Of a stretch of 64,000 nucleotides of DNA, positions 32,114 through 42,016 are shown in pieces. This DNA comes from Paulinella micropora (taxonomy: Eukaryota > Cercozoa > Imbricatea > Euglyphida > Paulinellidae), in contig WBZZ01004019.1 in NCBI GenBank assembly GCA_019918135.1, positions 167,001-231,000 of the forward strand, given 5' to 3'. Positions within the stretch are counted from its first letter, which is position 1. The number at the start of each line of letters is the position of its first letter. Below the pieces are notes generated by a model, which ran no database searches, was not told the origin of the DNA, and saw only the letters and a program-made list of their open reading frames with translations. A program made the position numbers and the translations under genes.

Positions 32114-33002
32114 AAATTCGACCAATTCCCGTATTAGTATGGCTTATCATCTTGGACTTCGTTTTATATTCAAAAGGGCCCGGGTTATGCAATACAATAA
32201 TTTTCCCGCATATTACACATAAGTCACAAGTTGTACAGGTGTGTGAATAGACGAGCGCCGACGGGGCCCGGTGGTGAATGACAGGCGCAGAAGTTCATTG
32301 CTCATTCCAGACATTAGTATTTGAGGTTATCAAACCGTGACGACGTCACCTGATTTCCTAACCTGGAATACTACTGAATCACTTGAGACATTAGTATTTC
32401 AGGTTGTCAAAGCGTGATGACTTCGCCCGTTTTCTCAGCCTGAAATACTACGATGATTGTGCCCCTTTCGCTCGTACAGTTCCAACTTCTGTATGTTCCG
32501 CTTCAGTTTCTATCTCTGTACACTTATGTACATAAAAATCTATAAGAAGCCGACATGGAGTCCGGCTGGTAGGTGAACGTGCCACACGGGAGTGTGGAAC
32601 AATACAGAATTACGTCAGACCAGTCGGATGTACCAGACAGGCCGATAATTACAGATATCGTGTCTTTATTCATATACATATTATGTTACTTTATGTTCTT
32701 TTTATACCCCTCTACGGGAAGCGCTGTCAAATGTATAAATTCATACTACCGGATAGATAAGTAACATATAGTTCAAGTTGATCATACCTTTTGATAGATT
32801 AATACATTATCATATGTCTTATTTTTATATATTATGGTTACTTACGCGATCATATATATATACCAATATTATATGTGTATTATGACCATACCGTACTTGC
32901 GTTACATATATAATGTTACTCAACTAGGATAGGGGGTGCGTAGGACCTAATCCTCTTCTCGTCGACCAGGCCTAGCTTGACTAGGGGGAGCTGCCCTGTA
33001 TG
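32114..33002. other. AT-rich stretch 3' of the retroelement
   Basis: It contains the 65-bp repeats below and AT-rich DNA with TATATA motifs. It may include a 3' LTR, but with no 5' partner this cannot be shown. Confidence 0.4.
32310..32451. repeat. Two 65-bp hairpin-forming repeats
   Basis: Copies at 32310-32374 and 32387-32451 both begin GACATTAGTATTT and end AATACTAC. In each, the ends pair (AGTATTTCAGG with CCTGAAATACT, perfect in the second copy). The middle part is less conserved. Confidence 0.75.
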
Positions 33003-33004
33003 TA

Positions 33005-33270
33005 TTGCTGTTGACATTCAAGACAACAAAAAAAATTGATTTTTCTGTTTTGGTTGGAATTTCAGTTTTGGTTGGAATTTTGATTTTGGGTGAAAATTTG
33101 AATTTTTCAAATTAACGGCTATATTCGTCCGCAAAATATCGTAAATTTTCGCGAAATGTTACCGTTAAATTTGAATTTTTGTCACAAAAATGAAAAACTG
33201 TCACAAAAATGAAAATCTGACACAAAAATGAAAAACTAATTTTTGTTGTTGTCTTGAATGTCAACAGCAA
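33005..33270. mobile_element. 266-bp MITE with 25-bp terminal inverted repeats and TA flanks
   Basis: Ends TTGCTGTTGACATTCAAGAC... are perfect inverted copies over 25 bp (33005-33029 and 33246-33270), with TA at 33003-33004 and 33271-33272. The TA target site points to Tc1/mariner-type mobilisation. Inside are two GTTTTGGTTGGAATTT-type repeats and three CACAAAAATGAAAA repeats. It has no coding capacity. Confidence 0.85.
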
Positions 33271-33376
33271 TAATATAGTTGATGCATACTTGCCCTTGCA
33301 AGCCGGGTAGCCACCATCGACATAACCTCTTGGAGAGAGTGAGGGTAAGAGTGAGTAATATTATTGGGGACGTGAT

Positions 33377-33413
33377 GGGGGGGGGGGGGGGGGGGGGGGG
33401 GGGAGGGGGGGGG
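33377..33413. repeat. Poly-G tract
   Basis: 37 bases of G with a single A at 33404. Likely a slippage-prone site. Confidence 0.9.
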
Positions 33414-33772
33414 TTGGCGTATCTAACTTTAATCATGAGTACTTATTATTGATCTTAAGTCACTTTTGTTTGTCCTTTTTTTTCACACTCTCACTGGAGT
33501 ACAATTTGTTAACAAAACGAATACTATTTAGCTTCACGACCGCAAAGCGGGGCTACTGCGCCTATGCCACTGCAATATGCAGCGGCACCCGGCTGCAGGA
33601 TGGAAGCGGACTATCACCGACCCTCACATTACATATTACATATTAAAATTGCCAATTATACAGTCTGTTGTTGCATGGCTCATATTCTCGATCTACTCCT
33701 TGGTGCTCGTCAGGTACAAGAAGAACATGGTAATTATGTTTTGATATTCCTATTACCGGTATACATATCGCG

Positions 33773-35604
33773 TCAATCAAGACCTCCTCTGTACTGCAAT
33801 TCACCCTTTTCCAGAGTAGGTGTGGTAGGTCTGGTGGGAGGACTACCCACAGGTGTGATGGTTGGTGACAAGTTATGACCTGTAGGAGAAAAATTTTGCA
33901 GTATGGAGGGAATAAACGCAGTTCCCAAACCGCCCCAACTAGGATTGTAGGCATGCAAAGGCGTGGCGAACCCAGTTCGAGTAGGTGGAGAATATTGCTT
34001 AGAAGCGAGCGATGGGGGGAGCACGAAATTGCTCATAGGCGGTGAACCAGAAGTCGAGGTATGCGGTGAACGAGGTGGAGTCACATGTTTGGTGTACGGC
34101 GAATTTGATCCCACAGTCCAGCTCGAAGGAGGCGAGAACTTATTGCGCTGCCAGTTCAAACAGAATGTTTTGTGTTGTTTGAGCTGATGTAATTGGCTCG
34201 AGCGAAGCTCTCTGAGCCCGCGCTTATCGATCCTATTGTGACTTAGGTCGAGATGTGTCAGGGAGGATCGCCGAGAGTCGAGGTCTCGAAGCTTGTCTGC
34301 TATGCTTCGTGCACCATTGTCGGTGATTCCATTCCTATAAGGCAGACAATCTTCGAACAGAATATGCAACAAATTTGAATCACCAGGCAAGCGACAGATT
34401 CTTGAGGGAATGCTTATCCAGCAAACGCAAGATGACTTCAAGGTGTTTGTCGCTGATGCAATTACGGTTTATCTGAGCGTCTTCCAGATAGTCAGATAAC
34501 AACAACATTCCAACGATGATTTCAAGTGCATCTTCGTTGAAACCTGTAGAAAGTTCAGTTTTGTGCTGCTATCCATGAAATCTGTTGCATACCAAGGTTG
34601 TTGCCGTGCAGAGTGATGCTACGAATGTGCTTCAAACCTCCCTGACCCAGCTGCATTGCCTTCGTTTTCGATATTTCCATTCCCTGCCAAAACATGCATG
34701 CTTCTACGAGGAGCGAGTGATAGAGAGGAAAGGAGTGCACAAGAAATCCAAGCGAGAAGGATGAGTGTACGGGAGGGAAAAGGGAGGGGAACTAGGAGCT
34801 GAAAATCGTTTTACTTGAAGTCGCAGCGTTCTCACTGAAGGGCATGCTGCCAAAAAAAAACCAAGGGACTTCCAGCCCCTCTCACCAACAATGTCTTCAT
34901 CCTGCAGTACAAGCCGCCCTTCTAGATCCACTTTTGAAGCAAGAATGGAAAAGTCACTATCATCCATCGCTGGATGTGACTCCAAGTCTGCGCACTCAGT
35001 GTCCTCTGGAGAAAAGCTTAAGTCGGGAGAATAACTAACAGGAGGACTTCCGCGGCATGAAGAGCTTGGATTACGATTGATTGGGATTGGAGTGGAAACA
35101 GCGGACGGTGATACTGGAAGCCCTTCCTTCGACTCTGAATAGCTTGCGTGCCTCTGATGACGCGGCTAGAAAAAAAAAAAATAGAACATCAAGAAGCAAC
35201 AGGGAGGATTTTGTGACCAACAATCCACTGAGATCCTCGAAAAGGTTCTCATTGTCCATACCAGAACTGGTGTCCGTCTTGTGAGCCTGGCACAGCAGAG
35301 TTAGGTATGTGTCATAATAGGCATTTTCCTGACCTCTTCCGTATCTCCGCTATGGCGATCGAACTGATGGGCATTCATGGTCATGACCTCGGAGAGCATA
35401 TAAATCGTCATCAACCCTACGTGATATGAGCAGAATGTTTTGAATTTTCACTTGAGATGTCTGACCAGGACGAAGAAGGGCATTTCGGAGAGGCCAACCA
35501 CGCGAAGGTCCTCTCATGGCAGAGTCCTGCTTTTGAAGTAATATAACATTATCGCATCCTGCTGAAAATCTGTCTTGCCTGTCTCGATAACGGTGACTCT
35601 TCAT
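33773..35604 (-). CDS. Leucine-rich repeat protein with introns (host gene)
   Basis: Exons read cleanly with GT-AG introns. 34815-35165 (acceptor TTTTTCTAG, donor CAA|GTAAAA) encodes a Ser/Pro-rich region and VDLEGRLVLQDEDIV...SVRTLRLQ. 34593-34683 encodes IRSITLHGNNL. 34384-34543 encodes DALEIIVGMLLL and HSLKNLSLAW. From 34334 the last exon encodes NGITDNGARSIADKLRDL, LTHLDLSHNRIDKRGL and a Ser/Pro/Thr-rich tail. These are RNase-inhibitor-type LRRs. ATG 35604 is a likely start, but the joins between 35604 and 35165 are unresolved. Probably a cytosolic binding protein. Confidence 0.65.
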
Positions 35605-35789
35605 TTTCCTCGAAACCAGTGTCTATTTGTAAAGATACTCGATTTGAAAAAATCATACGAGAAAGTAGTTACCTTTCATGAAGAAAGGTGAAGACATGAG
35701 ACTGATCCTCCCGAGTTTTTTTATGACTCTGGATGCTAATTAAGGAAAAACCGAAAAAAAAAAATCGACGACATTAACACAGATCAAAT

Positions 35790-35984
35790 TTAGCAGACGT
35801 TTTTTGTTCGCTCGACCAGTCCTCCAGGATCCTGGATCTCCTCGATGTCGTATACTCGCAAACAATCTACTTCCCAGGCGAGGCCATACTCGTGAGACCA
35901 TCCTTCCGCTTGTGTGGAAAGATCGGGTCGAGTAATTTCCTCACAGTCTTCTCCTTCTTTCTTTTCCACAGCTCCCAGAGCCAC
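35790..35984 (-). CDS. Possible 3' exon of another host gene
   Basis: A 64-codon frame with normal composition (AVEKKEGEDCEEITRPDLS, WEVDCLRVYDIEEIQDPGG) ends in TAA. It lies upstream of the LRR gene on the same strand, and neighbouring frames suggest an upstream exon near 36000-36050, but splice sites could not be fixed. Low confidence. Confidence 0.25.
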   Translation of the reverse strand: MALGAVEKKEGEDCEEITRPDLSTQAEGWSHEYGLAWEVDCLRVYDIEEIQDPGGLVERTKNVC

Positions 35985-36289
35985 ACGTTAATGAAGCAAA
36001 ACGGCAATTCTACATTTCCAGCCAACCATCTACCAAAAAAAAAACGGGCTGTTTGTCGCTGCAAGAGAAATGCAGAGTATTGTAAATGTTTTGACGCGAC
36101 AGCATCGGAGGCAGCTTGTGGGTGTGGTTCCATCCTGTTCTAGATGGAGTGGAACTTACTCAGGTCTTGCAAGAGCAAAACGCAAAAATAATTTCTTCTG
36201 TATTAAAGTATGCATGAATACGTACGCATGAAAGCATACATGCAAATTTGCATTTGTGTTCTGTGCAATATACAGATAAAATATATTGT

Positions 36290-36436
36290 ATATATATGCA
36301 TGTATGCATGTATGTATGTATGTATGTATGTATGTATGGAAAAGTAAAACTTATACATACAAAGATTGAATACGCACATACATATGTACATATGTATGCA
36401 TACATACATAACAGACATACAAAGTACATACATACA

Positions 36437-36468
<32 letters not shown>

Positions 36469-36740
36469 CGTACATACATACATACATACATACCTGCATA
36501 CCTACAGACATACAGACAGACAGACAGACATACATACATACATACATACAGATAGACAGACAGACACAGACATACATACATACATATGTATGTTACATAC
36601 ATACATACATACATACATAACATACATAACATACATAACATACATAACATACATACATACATGCATACATCCATGCATATATAATATACATACATACATA
36701 CATACATACATAAATACATACATACATACATACACCTTCT
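36290..36740. repeat. (TACA)n / (ATGT)n microsatellite
   Basis: Long imperfect tetranucleotide repeats, with TGTA units at about 36299-36338 and TACA/CAGA units from about 36400 to 36735. ORFs here (Met-Tyr-Val-Cys repeats) are artefacts. Confidence 0.9.
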
Positions 36741-36856
36741 CCTCCTCTGCCCTGTCTGATTTCATTTCTAAGTATTTTGCTCTTGAATGGGAGTGACCAC
36801 AAATACGTATTTTTAGAATGGATAACCAATTGACTCAATGTGGTAAGCCTTTACTT

Positions 36857-36888
36857 CTTTCTTCTTCTTCTTCTTCTTCTTCTTCTTT
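36857..36888. repeat. (CTT)n microsatellite
   Basis: About ten TTC/CTT units in a row. Confidence 0.85.
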
Positions 36889-37371
36889 CTTAAATTCATG
36901 AGAAGGGATTGTACAGGCGTATCAAAATATAAGTTTAATGTCCGTAAAGGAAACTATCAACACAAGTATACACATATGTGGCAATTTATACATAGAATGT
37001 ATGCACAAGCATGTCAATAATCAGTATACTTGAATAAGAGAACAGGAGAGAACAGGGGAAGGGGAAATAGTTAGCAAAGCATAAAGGCAAAGTTATGAAT
37101 GTCAGGTAAAACTTTATACTAAGTATGATATGTACATGTACGGAGAGGAGCAAGCATAGGATCACATAGATAACGGATAACGTATGTATATAACCATAAG
37201 CAGTAAGAAAAGAAACTTTGCAGATAATAATAAAGCAAAAGATGTATGTGGTAAATGATACAAGAAGATAGATACTAGGGGTACAAAAGGGAAAAAGGTG
37301 GGAAACGTAGGAAAAGGAAGTTACATAAAATGGCAGAGTGGAGTATGTACAGAAGCAGTGAAAGGCAGTTG

Positions 37372-37562
37372 TCTTCTTCTTCTTCTTCTTCTTCTTCCTC
37401 CTCCTCCTCCTCCTCCTCCTCGTCCTCCTCCTCCTCGTCCTCCTCCTCCTCCTTCTCTTCCTTCCTTCCTTCCTTCCTTCCTTTCTTCCTTCCTTTCTTC
37501 CTTCCTTCCTTCTTTCCTTCCTTCCTTCCTTCCTTCCTTCCTTTCTTTCTTTCTTTCTCTTT
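37372..37562. repeat. Compound (CTT)n(CTC)n(TTCC)n pyrimidine microsatellite
   Basis: CTT units pass into CTC units, then TTCC and TTTC units. The ORFs on both strands (poly-Ser, poly-Glu, Lys-Glu-Arg) are translations of the repeat. Confidence 0.9.
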
Positions 37563-37630
37563 CATCCTCTTCCTCGCTCCCTTTCACATCTTGTTTATTC
37601 ACACTAAACCAGCTGAAACATTCAGTTCTT

Positions 37631-37872
37631 CACCCTCCATGCCTCGCGCCTTTCCATGTGTACGCAACACACTCACTCACTCACAAACATGATTTTATAT
37701 ATATATTATAATATAATGCAATATATGTGTGTACTATGTATGTATACAAAGCACCCTCCATGCCTCGCGCCTTTCCATGTGTACGCAACACACTCACTCA
37801 CTCACAAACATGATTTTATAATGTATCTATAATATAATGCAATATATGTGTGTGCATATATGTATGTATATG
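37631..37872. repeat. 121-bp tandem duplication
   Basis: CACCCTCCATGCCTCGCGCC and the next roughly 45 bases recur exactly 121 bp later. The AT-rich second half of each unit is more divergent. A GTAT microsatellite follows at about 37890-37935. Confidence 0.85.
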
Positions 37873-38479
37873 CATATATATCATGTACGTACGTATGTAT
37901 GTATGTATGTATGTATGTATGTATGTATGTATGTTATGTATTGACCTAATTATGTATATATTCCACTTGTCGTAGTTACGTCTTTGTCGGAACATACACG
38001 TGTATGTTCAGAGTGATACTAATGAGCATAAACTTTGCAAACAGACAGAAAGATAGCAATGTAATGTACCACTTAATGTCATGGAACACTCAGTATGTAG
38101 AGTCCTCTCATAACGTGCATGTCACATAACACACATGAGGGACCTTGTTTATCCTCTTGCTTTATCTTTTCCTGCTAGAACCTGAACAGGAGAAGCCTCT
38201 TTCTGAAGCTAGCTGGTGGCAGGCTTCGGAAGGGTTGGAACTTGTGGGTAGGACTGTCGAATGATGTCTGATACATGGTTGCAGTTCTGGTACTGGTGAT
38301 GAAAGATTTGACGATTTACTTGCAGAGATGAGGTCCCATGCCTGACCATAGATGCAACTTCAAGCTTGGATGGTGAACTAGGGGACTGAGTGAGCCCGAG
38401 TTGCAGGCAAGACAAAGCAAAAGGAGGGCTCGTCTTGTTCGGGACATAGATTTGGTCAGATTCGGTCTCTTTTCTGATT

Positions 38480-40216
38480 TTGATCTCTTGTGTGAAGGAG
38501 GAGCTGGGTCTGACAAGGGAAGGCATTTTCCAAGACGTGATCGAAAACCGAGAACGTGTGGTCTACCTGCAGCACCTACCCGTCATGTTACCCACCTTGT
38601 CTCTTCAGGCCAAGATGCGCAACCTGAACGAAAAGGAGCTTGAAGCACTATTTGGCAAGCGACCCAACACTGCCGCGGACCTAGACCCACAGATAGTGAG
38701 CGCATATGTCAAGCAGGTCAGGTCTCTGGCTGTAAAACATCGAATCCATGCATCGGCTTGTTGTAGTACTCCTTGTGGAGCAAGTATCAGAATCAGGACC
38801 ACAATTTTGAGCAAGTCACAGAGGAGGCTTATGAAGTTGAGAGAAAACACGCGGAAGAGCAAGGGATCCTTCCTCCTACTGGTACAGCGTCTGCACGCCG
38901 GCAGACAAGGCCCGCATCCATCCAATTGCATGTATAGGTGCCCCAACTTCTCCGCGGCCGCCACAAACCTACCAAAAGCACAACCGCACAACACTATGGT
39001 TCGCTGTGTTAGCCATGTTGTTGCTGGTGAGACAGCATGTTGTGTATGCAGGGACTACGTCATGCCCGAAGGACCTCGCCATGTACGTTGTTTTGTATCG
39101 TTTCTTTCTCTCACTTGGCCTCCTTGCACAGAGTCTTATCACCAAGGCGCTTCTCCAGCATCGGGAGCGCTTGGATCCATCGAGAGCAGGTCTTTTCAGG
39201 CATTTGGTTTGAATCAATAGCTTTCTTCTCTTCTAGGAAGAAAACCAGTTTTCCAGAGGTTTCCCGGCACTCGTGCTACCTATGCTAAGGTAGCATGCGA
39301 GGCATAAGGCCCAGTCTACATGTTCCGCGTGATGTTGCAGCCAACAGAGGACAATGCTGCTAGTCTTCTCCACGCATATCGTTTGAATGCAGGTTCATGT
39401 TACTTCCTTAAGCTGCATCGTTAAGCTGTATCGCACTTGTCTGTTCTGTTCTCCTTGCAGTCAAAGACTACCGGAAAGAATGGGCGGCAATACAGGATCG
39501 GAGAGAGGTGCTGAACACGTGAAATGAGACTCTTTGAACTATTTCGTTGGCTCCGTAGAAGAGAAGGTGGCGAGACCTTGGCAAGCTGGATTTAACCCTA
39601 AAAGAGAGTGTCCCAGGTCTCTCAAGATGCGCACATGAAAGTTCGACTTGCGCGCTGTTGGTCTTCAGCGAAAAGGGAGCTTGAGGAATGTCTACGCACA
39701 ATGAAGGACTGCTTGGATCGGTCCAATAACCTGTAAGCCACAGCTGTTCTCTTTGCTTCGCGAAGCCGATCTTGGCTTTTGTCTTGCCAGCTTGTGGTCA
39801 GACAAAGAAGCGCTTCTTTTGGAGGCCAAGATATTGTTGTCTGGGATCACGGTTTGAAATAATATGTCTTCTCACGCATATGAACCGACCATTTTACAGG
39901 AGAAGCAACTTGATGAGTTCAAGATTGGAGAGAAACAGGTAAAGAGTCCATAACCTTCTAACGCTATTGGTTAGGGGTGTTTTCTTTTATTTTTATTTAT
40001 TTTATTTCAATTTTTTAGGCGGACGAAGAATCTTTGGAAGCTAGGCGGAAGCGCATCCAGAAGGAACGACAAGCTCGCCGCAAGGCCGAAGAGGAGGGAG
40101 TTGCCGTACAGGAGCTCTTGCCTGAAAACACTCAGCAGAAAAGTGCCGAAACCAAAAAGAAGGGCTCTAGGGGCCCTGTAGAGAAAAAACCTAAGAAGCC
40201 CCAGCCATTGTTCTAG
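38480..40216 (+). CDS. Multi-exon coiled-coil protein (host gene)
   Basis: Exons with GT-AG boundaries: one ending at 38716 (KMRNLNEKELEALFG), one from 38767 (YSLWSKYQNQDHNFEQV), then about 39461-39520 (KDYRKEWAAIQDRREV), 39617-39732 (KRELEECLRTMKDCLDR), 39791-39851 (WSDKEALLLEAKILLSG), 39900-39938 (EKQLDEFKIGEKQ) and 40019-40216 (ADEESLEARRKRIQKERQ, ending KKPKKPQPLF). Introns are 50-80 bp where measured. The product is charged and helical, with a basic C-terminus. The first exon, and the part between about 38950 and 39460, are not resolved. Family not recognised. Confidence 0.55.
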
Positions 40217-40836
40217 GTCCCTGCAGGATCTTTAGACTTCTTCTGTTTTTATCTTACAACAGTAGCTTTCCTCTCCTCCCCGCCCCCCTCTCCCCCGTTC
40301 GCCCCAGACACATCTCTCTTTCTCTTTTAGTAACTCGAGGAAGTGGAGCAAAGGACTAGGAGAACCAGGAAGCGAAGGAGCAGAAACTAGGACACAAGAA
40401 GCTCAGTCGGTAGCTTGAAACAGCAAAACGCTCCAAAACACTTGGAATTTCGTCCTGTAGTTTGACCTGACTGCTTTGTAAGGCTTCCCATCACCATAAA
40501 CTCGTGACAAAGCCGGTAAGTATATAAGGCATCATCGAGCTACCACCTAATAATCACCGCGAGTTTTTCATTAGATTGAAACTGAACAAAGGGCCGTTCC
40601 TGTGGCCTGTAGCAGCCCAAGAGTTTTCTTATCCTGATTTTTTCTACTACTAATATGAGGCGACGCCTCACTTATAGAGAAACTTCATTACACAACTTGA
40701 AAGGTTCTATAAGAACTTATTTTTTACGCAAGCACTGTTTAAATAGAATACTTGCCACTCGTAGAGCTGAGTGGGAAGCAAAAGAGATAAAATAGAAGAG
40801 GTATCCAGAGATACAAAAAGAGAAAAAATGAAGTGG

Positions 40837-40873
<37 letters not shown>
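40837..40873. repeat. Poly-A tract
   Basis: 37 consecutive A. It could be a slippage site or the tail of a retrocopy on the + strand; no retrocopy was recognised upstream. Confidence 0.9.
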
Positions 40874-40875
<2 letters not shown>

Positions 40876-40891
40876 TCATAGTTTAAGATCA

Positions 40892-41089
40892 TGCAGAGAC
40901 CCGATACAGTTTAGCGTCATGCCGATGACTTCAACAGCACCTTTCCCATTTTTAGTGACCGTTCGCCAGTATACATTTTTTAAAGTCTTATAAGTAATAT
41001 TAATATATATTAATAGTTTTTTTAATTTTTCGCTAGATTATGAATGTTGTAACTAGTAATGATAATGCTAAACTGCGTCCGGTCTCTGC
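40892..41089. repeat. Imperfect inverted repeat near the left edge of the viral element
   Basis: GCAGAGACCCGATACAGTTT... at 40892-40914 pairs with the sequence at 41067-41089 (reverse complement GCAGAGACCGGACGCAGTTT...), about 19 of 23 positions. It could be a small decayed transposon or part of the element terminus. Confidence 0.6.
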
Positions 41090-41211
41090 TTTTAGACAAT
41101 GATTTATATACAATAGACACTTTATTAATAATGTATTTAGACTACTCGTAAAGGCGCACCCTAATGACAAGATAATATTTCTTATCTCCGAAGTAGTGAA
41201 AAAGTTTTATT

Positions 41212-41400
41212 CAACACGAACCAGAAAATAAATTTGATAAAAATGCGATAAAGGTTGAAACAGAAAGTGGAAAACAACTTGGATATATTGATAAGCAACT
41301 AGCAGAGACTCTAAAGTTTAAAGGAAGAAAACAAGTTCAATATTTAATCTATGGAGGAGGATTAGGGAAACATTATGGAATAGAAATTACTATCCCTTAA
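41212..41400 (+). pseudogene. HIRAN-domain fragment
   Basis: The open frame encodes EPENKFDKNAIKV, then GKQLGYIDKQLAE and a terminal GIEITIP. This is the core of the HIRAN domain (E-P-x-N-x-Y/F-D-x-N-A-I-x-V), which recognises DNA 3' ends in repair helicases and occurs as a small stand-alone protein in phages and viruses. An upstream stop and lack of an ATG show that the N-terminal third is lost or in another frame. Confidence 0.6.
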
Positions 41401-41474
41401 TAATTATTATTTTATATTAAAGATTATTTTTTTTACTATTTATATATCAGCGATTTGAAAAATCGTGTTATAGC

Positions 41475-41492
41475 AAAATCGCGAGCGATTTT
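41475..41492. terminator. Hairpin AAAATCGC-GA-GCGATTTT
   Basis: An 8-bp perfect stem with a 2-base loop, preceded by GTGTTATAGC, between the HIRAN fragment and the 51-aa gene. The same GTTATAGCAAAA context precedes the hairpin at 45716. A role as a 3' end signal is inferred. Confidence 0.55.
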
Positions 41493-41493
41493 T

Positions 41494-41505
41494 TATATAC
41501 TATGG
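41494..41505 (+). promoter_or_regulatory. Start-site motif TATATACTATGG
   Basis: ATATAC directly abuts T-ATG of the 51-aa gene. It is one of five viral starts with ATATAC(A/T)ATG. Confidence 0.55.
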
Positions 41506-41657
41506 GTAGAAAACCGATATACAAAACACCAGAAGAGAAAAAGGAAGCCTTACGGAGAAAGGCGAGAGAATTTATACAAAACCGTGATCCAGAAAGACAT
41601 AGGCAGAAGTTAATGGAGTATTACAATCAAAATAAAACATTAATAGCGGAAAGATGA
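41502..41657 (+). CDS. Small basic protein, 51 aa
   Basis: ATG 41502 gives MGRKPIYKTPEEKKEALRRK, then NRDPERHRQKLMEYYNQN. Lys/Arg-rich helical proteins of this pattern are common in large and small dsDNA viruses of protists. The frame after the TGA continues with similar composition to about 41727, so the end may be truncated. Possible DNA-binding role, inferred only. Confidence 0.45.
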   Translation: MGRKPIYKTPEEKKEALRRKAREFIQNRDPERHRQKLMEYYNQNKTLIAER

Positions 41658-41824
41658 AAGAAAAAAGGAGAAGAAGTAAAGCACGCTCTACTTAAGTTGA
41701 AAAGAATGGAGGAGGCATTGAAATAAATTTCTATTTAAGGATAAAATATTATTATATTTATATATAACAGATAATTTATTATTATTATTGATTATTTTTA
41801 TATCCGCATTGAGATATAAAAAGT

Positions 41825-41917
41825 ATGCCACCACCTTTACCGCCGAGACCAACGAAGGAAAACGTAGAACTAGCGAAGGTAAGGGCGAACTTAAGGGAAA
41901 CTAAGACACAGAGGTGA
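41825..41917 (+). CDS. Short proline-rich ORF, 30 aa
   Basis: MPPPLPPRPTKENVELAKVR then stop. It may be the displaced N-terminus of the polymerase gene, whose frame begins within 100 bases. Low confidence. Confidence 0.25.
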   Translation: MPPPLPPRPTKENVELAKVRANLRETKTQR

Positions 41918-42016
41918 AGAAGCGAGAGGTAAAACTTGTTGAACTAAGACTAATAAGAAATAGGGGTATAATTGGCTTTACATATCCTTTCAAAAATCTT
42001 GATATTAACTTTATGT

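Larger units (their letters stand above)
40217..41211. other. Stretch between host gene and viral element
   Basis: No gene seen. It contains a 37-base A tract (40837-40873) and an imperfect inverted repeat (next entries). The left end of the viral element lies somewhere here; GC falls sharply after about 40.9 kb. Confidence 0.5.

Noticed and set aside
36290-36740. Possible CRISPR-like array
   Set aside because: The repeats are 4-bp microsatellite units without spacers.
36160-36838. Several ORFs of Met-Tyr-Val-Cys and Ile-His-Thr-Tyr repeats on both strands
   Set aside because: They are translations of the TACA/TGTA microsatellite and have no independent coding signal.
37275-37711. Poly-Ser, poly-Pro and Lys/Glu/Arg ORFs
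   Set aside because: All derive from the CTT/CTC/TTCC microsatellite read in different frames.
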